A stretch of 64,000 nucleotides of DNA from Mycolicibacterium sp. CBMA 247 (lineage in GTDB: Bacteria > Actinomycetota > Actinomycetes > Mycobacteriales > Mycobacteriaceae). The position numbers and the translations under genes were made by a program. Of the stretch, positions 38,188-45,108 are shown piece after piece (within the stretch, counting starts at the first letter, position 1; each line of letters opens with the position of its first letter). The notes beneath the pieces are model-generated. The model did no database searches. It was not told the origin of the DNA and was given only the letters and a program-made list of their open reading frames with translations. Where the stretch lies: the NCBI RefSeq assembly GCF_009729095.1, contig NZ_VTGX01000002.1, forward strand, positions 1,447,178 to 1,511,177, in the 5' to 3' direction.

Positions 38188-39168
38188 CTAGTCGATCCTG
38201 CGCAGGGTCCCTGCGATCTGGTCGACCACGCCCGGATCTGCGGCGCCCGCAAAGCCCTGCTCCAGTTCGATGATGAGGTTCACGGTGCCGGACTGGCCCG
38301 GCACCGTGGTGGACACCACCGAATACAGCGCCGAGCTACCGGTGCAGTCGTCTTGGATGCCGGTCACCGTCGCCACGACCTGGGCTGCGGGCGCTCCGGA
38401 GACGGTGAGGCTACGGGGCGCTCCGACCGAAACCGACGGCACCACACCCTTGTCCGAGGTGAAGATCTTGGTCGCAAGCTTGGCTTCCAACGTCGCGGAC
38501 TCATTGACGTCAGTAACGTCCGTGATCGAGGCAACGCCGGTGATGGCACTGCTGCCCTTCGGGCACTGCCTGTTGGGCATGGTGGCCGCACCCTTCAGGA
38601 GCCGGACCGGGCAGTAGCCGAAAGGTCCATCGGGGCAAGGCTTTTCCCAGCCAACGCCGGTGCTGCATTCCTCGACAGTCCAGTCCGCGGGCACGTCATA
38701 TGCCAGCCCACGCGTTGTGGTCACCGTCGACCATCCCGCCGGAGTCTGGGGGCCGGCAGTGGCGGTACGGCCGTCACAGCCGGCAGGCGCGGCTTTAGGC
38801 GGTGCCGCCGGTGCTGCCGAGGAGGGAGCCGCCTTGGTGGTGCTCGGCGCGGCCTTGGCCACCGACGAGGTCGTGGTGGTGGCGGTGTTCTTGGTGTCGT
38901 TCTTGTCGCCGTAGTTGAGCTTCCACAGCACGCCGCCGAGCAGGAGCGCGACAACGACCACGCCCGCGACCGTGCCGATGATCCACCCGGTGTTGTTGCG
39001 TTTGGGCGGCGGAGCGTCGGCAGGTGGTGCCTCGCCGTACCCCGACCATGTCGGTGGCTGCTGGCCGTAGTTCGGCCACTGCGGGGTCTGCCCGAACGGA
39101 TCGTTAGAGCCAAATGGACTGCCCGAGGGCTGGTTCCACTCAGGTGGTGGCTGTGGTGGGTACGTCAT
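38188..39168 (-). CDS. Single-pass membrane protein with DPFG-type cytosolic N-terminus
   Basis: A 326-residue protein started at ATG 39168 (ggggagg site 7 bp upstream). The N-terminus holds the motif SGSPFGSNDPFGQTPQWPNY. A single membrane segment lies at about 62-82 (GWIIGTVAGVVVVALLLGGV). An Ala/Thr/Pro linker follows, then an exposed domain with six or more Cys (AGCDGR, EECSTG, KPCPDGPFGYCPV, RQCPKGS, DDCTGS), likely disulfide-bonded. It is the second gene of a two-gene minus-strand unit and converges on the large operon with a 6-bp gap. Not a known family to me. Confidence 0.78.
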   Translation of the reverse strand: MTYPPQPPPEWNQPSGSPFGSNDPFGQTPQWPNYGQQPPTWSGYGEAPPADAPPPKRNNTGWIIGTVAGVVVVALLLGGVLWKLNYGDKNDTKNTATTTTSSVAKAAPSTTKAAPSSAAPAAPPKAAPAGCDGRTATAGPQTPAGWSTVTTTRGLAYDVPADWTVEECSTGVGWEKPCPDGPFGYCPVRLLKGAATMPNRQCPKGSSAITGVASITDVTDVNESATLEAKLATKIFTSDKGVVPSVSVGAPRSLTVSGAPAAQVVATVTGIQDDCTGSSALYSVVSTTVPGQSGTVNLIIELEQGFAGAADPGVVDQIAGTLRRID

Positions 39169-39194
39169 CGGTGTCCTCCCCGCTCGTTCAGGTC

Positions 39195-40304
39195 TCAGTT
39201 CCAGGTCAGCTTCGGTGGGCTTGTCGTGAGGTCTGCGCTCCCGGACACCGGCACCGTCACGGTGTTGGGCACCACGGCCCCGCTGGTGTGCTGCAGGGTG
39301 ATGGTCGCGGTGAGCGTGCCGACCACCGAGGCTGTCATCGCGGTGGTCAGCGGAATGATCTTGAACGTGTCGGCACCTTCGATCGGGCCCCATTTGGCCG
39401 TGCCGTCAACGTAATTCGACGCCGTGATCCGAACCGGGCAGTTTGGTGGCCTGATCAGGTTGGAATTGGTGCACTCCGTGAACGAGTCCGTTATCGCGGT
39501 GCGGATCGCCTGTTCGCCGGAGTCGCTGAGCTTGTAACTCATCGACATCACTGATGCGCCCGTGGACAATTCCTGGAGTCCCATCGGTTTCGACGTGACG
39601 CTGAGGTACGGGCTGCTGCTGCCGACGTCGACCCAGCCGGGAAACACATAGCGGGGTTGGTCGATGGGTTTGCCGAACACGGTGAGGGTTTCCGCGTCCT
39701 TCTGCCCGATCTGGGTCTTGTCGATCTTGATGAAGGTGTTCAACAGCTTCCAGCCGCCCTGCTTCTCCACCAGGAGCTTGGCCTCGGACACCTCGTCGCC
39801 GAACTTTGCGGTGACATGCACCTGGGATACGTGGCTGTTGTCGGTGGTGTCGAGCACGCGGATGTCGGTGATCGGCCACTTCGCGATCTGCCGGTTGAGG
39901 ATCTCGTCGGTCAGCAGTTCGGTGGAGGCGGGCTGGGACTTGCCGTAGGACAGGGCGGCTTTCGCGTCGCCGCGGGCCAGTGCTTCCAGATATCCCGTCG
40001 CTGCAGCTTCCGCGCTGGCGGCGCCGCCGGTAGACCCCGACCGAGTGAACACGACGACCAGCACCGCCATTACCAGCACCGCCACCACCGCGGCTGCAGC
40101 CAGCGCGATGAACAACCCCTTGCGGCGCTTGGGGCCGGGTGCGTTCGGCGGTGTCGGTGCGCCGAACACCGGTGGTGGCGTCGAAAGTGGAAAGTCGGGA
40201 AAGTGAGGCGGCGGAGCCGACGAAAAGCCGGGATTCATCGTCGGCCAGCCCTGCGGGGGCGGCTGCCCACCGTCGCCGAACTGGCCCCCGGACCATTCGG
40301 GCAC
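39195..40304 (-). CDS. Single-pass membrane protein with exposed C-terminal domain
   Basis: A 369-residue protein if started at GTG 40304, which has a strong aaggagggg site; ATG 40334 lacks one. Residues 1-70 are Pro-rich and cytosolic. A basic PGPKRRKG precedes the membrane segment LFIALAAAAVVAVLVMAVLVVVF at about 73-95. The exposed part has a DUF4878-like opening (AEAAATGYLEALARGDAKAALSY), then beta-rich sequence and two Cys (TECTNS, PPNCPV). The next gene starts 26 bp downstream. Probably a cell-envelope sensor or scaffold; no specific function. Confidence 0.75.
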   Translation of the reverse strand: MPEWSGGQFGDGGQPPPQGWPTMNPGFSSAPPPHFPDFPLSTPPPVFGAPTPPNAPGPKRRKGLFIALAAAAVVAVLVMAVLVVVFTRSGSTGGAASAEAAATGYLEALARGDAKAALSYGKSQPASTELLTDEILNRQIAKWPITDIRVLDTTDNSHVSQVHVTAKFGDEVSEAKLLVEKQGGWKLLNTFIKIDKTQIGQKDAETLTVFGKPIDQPRYVFPGWVDVGSSSPYLSVTSKPMGLQELSTGASVMSMSYKLSDSGEQAIRTAITDSFTECTNSNLIRPPNCPVRITASNYVDGTAKWGPIEGADTFKIIPLTTAMTASVVGTLTATITLQHTSGAVVPNTVTVPVSGSADLTTSPPKLTWN

Positions 40305-40389
40305 GGCCCCCTCCTTGCCTTTGTGGGGCACCACCGCGCACGGGGTTGCCGTGAGCAGTATAAGTGGGCCGCCACAGGCGTCAGCGCGT

Positions 40390-40738
40390 CAAATCCGGAC
40401 CGCTTCCGGACAGCCGCCCGCACCTGGTGGCCATGCGGTACGCCGTGCTCGACGGGGGTAACTGGTTCGAGGCCAAGGCGAACTTGCAGAACGCCGTCAA
40501 CGTGGTGTTGGCGCGGCGGATGGGGATGCCCGGCGAGGATCGCCGGCTCAAGCTGACGGCCGTCGTCTGGGGCTCGATCGTGATGACCGGCATCGCTGAG
40601 CTGGGATCTCGGGCCGATTGGGGCGCTGTGACCGTCGATGACATCGTCGGGCGGATCGAGGCGGCGTATGCCAGATTTCCTGGAGGTTGTGGCGGGCGTC
40701 CATCAGCCCGTCGACCATTTGGTGTGACCCGTTGGTAA
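40390..40738 (+). pseudogene. Broken copy of TetR C-terminal region at the right edge of the block
   Basis: An open frame that runs through the right copy of the TetR repeat. Residues from AVNVVLARRMGMPGEDRRLK onward match the intact TetR gene at 17635-18369, with V-to-M at one site. An inserted C at 40672 shifts the frame, giving ARFPGGCGG in place of ADFLEVV. There is no DNA-binding half upstream; the 100 bp before the repeat are unrelated to it. I read it as a non-functional remnant left by insertion or rearrangement. Confidence 0.75.
40491..40690 (+). repeat. Right copy of 199/200-bp direct repeat
   Basis: Matches 18143-18341 in direct orientation, one substitution and one inserted base in 200. 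Beyond 40690 a faint resemblance to the TetR 3' end continues (gtggcgggcgtcc against gtcgcgcgcgtgcc). It ends 128 bp before the gltA2 start codon. Confidence 0.95.
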
Positions 40739-40818
40739 CCCCCCGTGGGCAGCGCTGATCGATTGCGACTACCTTTTGTAGAGCAGTTGTCGGTTCCCAG
40801 GACGATGAAGGGATTCCC

Positions 40819-42123
40819 GTGGCCGAAAACCCGTCGAGTGGGCAGGAGCTTGCCACTCTGAAGTACCCCGGTGGCGAGATTGATCTGGACATCGTCCGCG
40901 CCACCGAGGGCAGTGACGGCATCGCGCTTGGCCCGTTGCTGGCCAAGACCGGCTACACCACGTTTGATGGTGGCTTCGTCAACACCGCCTCCACCAAGTC
41001 CGCCATCACCTATATCGACGGCGATGCCGGCATCCTGCGTTACCGGGGTATCCCGATCGAGCAGCTCGCCGAGAACTCGACGTTCATCGAGGTCAGCTAT
41101 CTGTTGATCTACGGGGAACTGCCGACGGCCGATGAGCTGGAGAAGTTCACCACCCACATCCAGCGGCACACCCTGCTGCACGAGGATCTGAAGCGGTTCT
41201 TCGACGGCTTCCCGCGCAACGCGCACCCGATGCCGGTGCTCTCCAGTGCGGTCAACGCGCTGAGCGCGTACTACCAGGATTCGCTGGATCCGCTGGACAA
41301 GAAGCAGGTCGAGCTGTCGACCATCCGTTTGCTGGCCAAGCTGCCGACGATTGCCGCCTACGCCTACAAGAAGTCCGAGGGCCAGCCGTTCCTGTACCCG
41401 GACAACTCGTTGACGCTGGTGGAGAACTTCCTGCGGATGACGTTCGGCTTCCCGGCCGAGCCCTACGAGGTGGACCCCGAGATCGTCCGGGCGCTGGACA
41501 TGCTGTTGATCCTGCACGCCGATCATGAGCAGAACTGTTCGACCTCGACGGTGCGCCTGGTGGGCTCGTCGCAGGCCAACCTGTTCACGTCGATCTCCGG
41601 TGGTATCAACGCGCTGTGGGGCCCGCTGCATGGTGGCGCCAACCAGGCCGTGCTGGAGATGCTGGAGAAAATCCGCACCGGCGACGATGATGTGCAGACC
41701 TTCGTCAAGAAGGTCAAGAACCGCGAAGACGGTGTGAAGCTGATGGGCTTCGGTCACCGGGTCTACAAGAACTACGACCCGCGCGCCCGCATCGTCAAGG
41801 AGCAGGCCGACAAGATCCTGGGCAAGCTGGGCGGCGACGATGAGCTGCTCGACATCGCCAAGCAGCTCGAAGAGATCGCGCTGACCGATGACTTCTTCAT
41901 CGAGCGCAAGCTCTACCCGAATGTCGACTACTACACCGGCGTGATCTACCGGGCGATGGGCTTCCCGACCCGCATGTTCACCGTGCTGTTCGCGCTGGGC
42001 CGGCTGCCCGGCTGGATCGCGCACTGGCGTGAGATGCACTCGGAGCCCAACAAGATCGGCCGCCCGCGCCAGATCTACACCGGCTACACGGAGCGCGGCT
42101 ATGTCGACATCAACAAGCGCTGA
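40819..42123 (+). CDS. gltA2: Citrate synthase (GltA2 type)
   Basis: A 434-residue hexameric-type citrate synthase, the main TCA-cycle enzyme (Rv0896 in M. tuberculosis, 431 residues). GTG at 40819 follows a gatgaaggga ribosome site. Active-site blocks are HADHEQNCST, LHGGANQAV with the first His, LMGFGHRVYKNYDPRARI around residue 310 with the second, and LYPNVDYYTG with the catalytic Asp. The last five codons (DINKR) and the stop lie in a 16-bp unit repeated three times. A strong terminator follows. Confidence 0.98.
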   Translation: MAENPSSGQELATLKYPGGEIDLDIVRATEGSDGIALGPLLAKTGYTTFDGGFVNTASTKSAITYIDGDAGILRYRGIPIEQLAENSTFIEVSYLLIYGELPTADELEKFTTHIQRHTLLHEDLKRFFDGFPRNAHPMPVLSSAVNALSAYYQDSLDPLDKKQVELSTIRLLAKLPTIAAYAYKKSEGQPFLYPDNSLTLVENFLRMTFGFPAEPYEVDPEIVRALDMLLILHADHEQNCSTSTVRLVGSSQANLFTSISGGINALWGPLHGGANQAVLEMLEKIRTGDDDVQTFVKKVKNREDGVKLMGFGHRVYKNYDPRARIVKEQADKILGKLGGDDELLDIAKQLEEIALTDDFFIERKLYPNVDYYTGVIYRAMGFPTRMFTVLFALGRLPGWIAHWREMHSEPNKIGRPRQIYTGYTERGYVDINKR

Positions 42124-42169
42124 CATCAACAAGCGCTGACATCAACAAGCGCTGACATCACCGAACGCT
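42106..42169 (+). repeat. 16-bp tandem repeat across the gltA2 stop codon
   Basis: The unit gacatcaacaagcgct occurs three times exactly (42106, 42122, 42138) and a fourth time degenerately (42154-42169). The gltA2 stop codon overlaps the junction of units 1 and 2, so the duplication does not alter the protein. Likely replication slippage. Confidence 0.95.
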
Positions 42170-42175
42170 GACGAG

Positions 42176-42205
42176 GCCCGGGAGCATTGCGCTCCCGGGC
42201 TTTTT
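42176..42205 (+). terminator. Intrinsic terminator of gltA2
   Basis: A perfect 10-bp stem (gcccgggagc / gctcccgggc) with a 5-base loop, followed by five T. It lies right after the tandem repeat. The convergent YbaK-like gene ends 10 bp further on. Confidence 0.95.
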
Positions 42206-42215
42206 CCATATCGGA

Positions 42216-42680
42216 TCAGCGCACCGCCAGCGCGAGGCCAGCGGTGAGCGTGAGTAGCTGTGCGTAGGTCAGTGGCATGACCGAATCGGCGGTGCCTGCC
42301 GCGGTCCAGATCACCGGATAGGCCGCCAGCGTCTGGTCGACGACCGTGCGCAGCGGTTCGGGATGCCCGACGGGTGCCACCCCGCCGATGATCTGTCCGG
42401 TCGCGGCACGTACGAGCTTCGGGGCGGCCTTGCGGATCGCGGTGGCGCCCAGATGGTCCGCGACGACGTCGGTGTCCACCCGGGCCGCGCCGCTGGCCAT
42501 CACGAGCAGCGGCTGACCGTCGCATTCGAAGACCAGGCTGTTGGCGATCGCCCCGACCTCGCAGCCCAGCTGTGCGGCTGCTGCGGCGGCGGTCTTGGCG
42601 TCGGCGTCGAGGATGGTGATGGCCGGTTCGATACCGGCCGATGCGACGGCGTTCGCCACCAGGGCGTTGCGTTCGTTCAC
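42216..42680 (-). CDS. YbaK/ProX-type aminoacyl-tRNA deacylase
   Basis: A 154-residue protein of the YbaK/EbsC family, trans-acting editing enzymes that deacylate mischarged tRNA such as Cys-tRNA(Pro) or Ala-tRNA(Pro). Family marks are EVGAIANSLVFECDGQPLLV, the conserved Lys in RKAAPKLV, and GQIIGGVAPVGHP. GTG start at 42680. It is divergent from the MFS gene with 70 bp between start codons, sharing the palindromic operator region. Which tRNA it edits cannot be told. Confidence 0.88.
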   Translation of the reverse strand: MNERNALVANAVASAGIEPAITILDADAKTAAAAAAQLGCEVGAIANSLVFECDGQPLLVMASGAARVDTDVVADHLGATAIRKAAPKLVRAATGQIIGGVAPVGHPEPLRTVVDQTLAAYPVIWTAAGTADSVMPLTYAQLLTLTAGLALAVR

Positions 42681-42718
42681 GCCAACGATTCTTGCCGATC
42701 CGGCGCACCGCGGCTTGC

Positions 42719-42737
42719 AACTACAACAGTTGTAGTT
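42719..42737. promoter_or_regulatory. 19-bp perfect palindrome, probable MarR operator 1
   Basis: aactacaa-cag-ttgtagtt is a perfect inverted repeat with 8-bp arms, 14 bp before the MFS start. The core (ACAAcagTTGT) is the kind bound by MarR regulators, and a MarR gene ends the same operon. A repressor here would block the MFS promoter and perhaps that of the divergent YbaK gene. Confidence 0.75.
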
Positions 42738-42738
42738 T

Positions 42739-42751
42739 CACAATAGTTGTG
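42739..42751. promoter_or_regulatory. 13-bp palindrome, probable MarR operator 2
   Basis: cacaa-tag-ttgtg, one base after operator 1 and reaching the first base of the MFS start codon. It shares the ACAAnnnTTGT core with operator 1, and the centres lie 17 bp apart. Two adjacent sites suggest cooperative binding. Confidence 0.65.
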
Positions 42752-44205
42752 TGAATGTAACTGTCGGCGGGCTCAACGCCCGGCGCAAGGCGATCATCCT
42801 CGTCTCGTGTTGCCTGAGCCTGCTGATCGTGTCGATGGACGCCACCATCGTCAACGTCGCGCTCCCGAGCATCCGTGACGATATGGGCGCGACACCGTCG
42901 CAGTTGCAGTGGATCGTCGATGTCTACACGTTGGTGCTGGCCTCACTGCTGTTGCTGGCCGGCGCCACCGGCGACCGGTTCGGGCGCAGACGGACATTCC
43001 AGCTGGGCCTGACGATCTTCGCGGTGGCCTCACTGCTGTGCAGCCTCGCGCCCAATATCGAAACCCTCATCGCGGCCCGCTTCCTGCAGGCCATCGGCGG
43101 TTCGATGCTCAACCCGGTGGCCATGTCGATCATCACCCAGGTGTTCACCGGCCGGGTCGAGCGCGCCCGCGCCATCGGCGTCTGGGGCGGAGTGGTCGGC
43201 ATCTCCATGGCACTCGGCCCGATCGTGGGCGGGGCGCTGATCCAGTACGTCGACTGGCGCTCGGTGTTCTGGATCAACCTGCCGATCTGCGCCCTGGCTG
43301 TGGTGCTCACCGCGATCTTCGTCCCCGAATCGAAGTCGGCGACCATGCGTGATCTCGACCCGGTGGGCCAGGCCTTGGGGGTGGCGTTCCTGTTCGGCGT
43401 CGTCTTCGTGCTCATCGAGGGTCCGGGATACGGCTGGTTCGACCCGCGCACGCTGGCTGTTGCCGTGATCGCGCTGATAACCCTGGTGGCCTTCCTGCGC
43501 TACGAATCGCGCCGCAACGACCCATTTATCGATCTGCGGTTCTTTCGCAGCGTGCCATTCGCCTCGGCCACTCTGATCGCGGTCTGTGCGTTCGCCGCCT
43601 ACGGGGCTTTCCTGTTCATGATGTCGCTGTACCTGCAGACCGAGCGGGGCTACTCCGCGATGCACACCGGCTTGATCTACCTGCCGGTCGCCGTCGGCGC
43701 GCTGATCTTCTCGCCGTTGTCGGGCCGGTTGGTCGGCCGGTACGGCAGTCGGCCCTCGCTGCTGGTGGCGGGAGTGACGATCACCGCGGCCACGATCCTG
43801 CTGACCCGGCTGACCGCCGACACCCCGGTGTGGCAGCTGCTGGTCATGTTCGCGGTGTTCGGCATCGGCTTCTCGATGGTCAACGCGCCGATCACCACCA
43901 CGGCGGTCAGCGGTATGCCGCTGGACCGGGCCGGTGCGGCCTCGGCGGTGGCCTCCACCAGTCGGCAGGTGGGCGTGAGTGTCGGTGTGGCACTGTGCGG
44001 TTCGGTGGCCGGGGCGGCGCTGGCGGGGACCGGGGTGGACTTCGCCGAGGCTTCCCGTCCACTGTGGTTCGTCTGTGCCGCACTGGGATTGGTGATCTTC
44101 GTACTCGGTGTGGTATCCACTACGCCATGGGCGCTGCGCTCCGCGCAGAAGTTGGCGCCCCTGATCGGTCAGCACCATGTCGCGGAGGTGAGCCATGTCG
44201 GGTGA
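42751..44205 (+). CDS. MFS multidrug transporter, DHA2 (EmrB/QacA) family
   Basis: A 484-residue transporter with about 14 hydrophobic segments. The DHA2 marks are IVSMDATIVNVALPSIRDDM in segment 1 and GATGDRFGRRRTFQLG, motif A, between segments 2 and 3; WGGVVGISMALGPIVGG is motif C of drug antiporters. GTG at 42751 fits; the operator abuts it, so the mRNA leader must be short. The MarR gene overlaps its end by 11 bp. Likely drug or metabolite efflux; substrate unknown. Confidence 0.9.
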   Translation: MNVTVGGLNARRKAIILVSCCLSLLIVSMDATIVNVALPSIRDDMGATPSQLQWIVDVYTLVLASLLLLAGATGDRFGRRRTFQLGLTIFAVASLLCSLAPNIETLIAARFLQAIGGSMLNPVAMSIITQVFTGRVERARAIGVWGGVVGISMALGPIVGGALIQYVDWRSVFWINLPICALAVVLTAIFVPESKSATMRDLDPVGQALGVAFLFGVVFVLIEGPGYGWFDPRTLAVAVIALITLVAFLRYESRRNDPFIDLRFFRSVPFASATLIAVCAFAAYGAFLFMMSLYLQTERGYSAMHTGLIYLPVAVGALIFSPLSGRLVGRYGSRPSLLVAGVTITAATILLTRLTADTPVWQLLVMFAVFGIGFSMVNAPITTTAVSGMPLDRAGAASAVASTSRQVGVSVGVALCGSVAGAALAGTGVDFAEASRPLWFVCAALGLVIFVLGVVSTTPWALRSAQKLAPLIGQHHVAEVSHVG

Positions 44206-44623
44206 CCGTCAGGTTGAATTGGCAGACGAGGTGTGGCGCGCCCTGACGGCGTTGGTGTTCGACCACCGCGACCGCTGGAGGCGGGCGGTGATCGAGCGAA
44301 CCGGACTGCCGCTCAGTCGCATCCGCATTCTGAAACGGCTTGCGCGCGAACCGCTGACCGTCAAGCAGCTGGCCTACGCTGCCACTGTCGATGCCCCGGC
44401 CGCCACGGTCGCGGTCAATGACCTCGAGGAACGCGGGCTGGTGGTGCGTGAGATCGACCCGGCCAACCGGCGTTGCAAGTTGGTGTCGCTCACCGAGACC
44501 GGCCGCGCGCTGCTGGCGCGTATCGATCGGGTCGAGGACCCGGCGCCGGACGTGCTCGCGGCACTCGACGCCGGGGACCTCGAGGCGCTGCTGGCGATCA
44601 TGCGCAAGATCGCCGCACCGTAG
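44195..44623 (+). CDS. MarR-family transcriptional regulator
   Basis: A 142-residue winged-helix regulator. The recognition region is LTVKQLAYAATVDAPAATVAVNDLEERGLVVREIDPANRR, including the wing. A gaggtg site precedes ATG 44195, and the start lies inside the MFS gene, giving translational coupling. It is the likely repressor at the two palindromes upstream of the MFS gene, so the operon would be autoregulated. Confidence 0.88.
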   Translation: MSGDRQVELADEVWRALTALVFDHRDRWRRAVIERTGLPLSRIRILKRLAREPLTVKQLAYAATVDAPAATVAVNDLEERGLVVREIDPANRRCKLVSLTETGRALLARIDRVEDPAPDVLAALDAGDLEALLAIMRKIAAP

Positions 44624-44632
44624 CCGCGGGAA

Positions 44633-45043
44633 TCAGCTATCGCCCCACCCGCCCTGCACCATTGTCTGGAACTTCCAGTCGCCGTCGCACTTGACGAGCA
44701 GATCGCCGTAGCGCACCCGCTGGCTCGACCCGTCGGCGGTGATCGTCGCGTCGGTGATGACGAACACCAGATTCTCGTTGATGAAGTGTGGCGTGCGCGT
44801 GGACTCCATTGTGAAATCGGTGCTCTCGCTCAACTGTTCGGTCATCTGCGCGATGAACCCGGCGCGATCCACGGCCTCGGCGCTGCCGTCGGTCACTTCG
44901 TTGAGCGGGAACATCGCCTCATCCGCCATCGCGTCGATGTCCTTGCTCACGGCCAGTGCGTCGTAGCGGGCGAACCACGCCAACACCGAGTCGACGTCGG
45001 CTGCGGTGGAGCTGAACTCGCCGGCCTGCGGCATGGTGACCAT
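44633..45043 (-). CDS. NTF2/SnoaL-like protein
   Basis: A 136-residue protein of the NTF2-like fold: an N-terminal helix pair (VDSVLAWFARYDALAVSKDIDAM) followed by the curved sheet with FVITDATI, VRYGDLLVKCDGDWKFQTM. ATG at 45043 or the internal ATG (MPQAGEF) could start it. Divergent from the TetR gene with 65 bp between, so it is a likely target of that regulator. No catalytic residues can be assigned. Confidence 0.75.
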   Translation of the reverse strand: MVTMPQAGEFSSTAADVDSVLAWFARYDALAVSKDIDAMADEAMFPLNEVTDGSAEAVDRAGFIAQMTEQLSESTDFTMESTRTPHFINENLVFVITDATITADGSSQRVRYGDLLVKCDGDWKFQTMVQGGWGDS

Positions 45044-45068
45044 GTTTCTCCTCGAATCAGATTATTCT

Positions 45069-45093
45069 GTACGTAGTACACTATACCTAGTAC
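45069..45093. promoter_or_regulatory. GTAC-rich operator-like region between divergent genes
   Basis: The 25 bp gtacgtagtac-n8-tagtac hold three GTAC tetranucleotides, two within a repeated tagtac spaced 13 bp apart. It lies midway between the NTF2-like and TetR start codons. TetR regulators of this C-terminal class commonly bind such partial palindromes, so it is a candidate operator. Confidence 0.5.
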
Positions 45094-45108
45094 GGAGAAG
45101 GTGGCCAG

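Noticed and set aside
18370..40480. Mobile element carrying an integrase or transposase
   Set aside because: No recombinase, relaxase, phage structural gene or terminal inverted repeat is visible, and there is no tRNA gene at either edge. Only the TetR direct repeat marks the block.
40381..42132. 583-codon minus-strand frame
   Set aside because: Antisense to gltA2 and the TetR fragment; no domain is visible.
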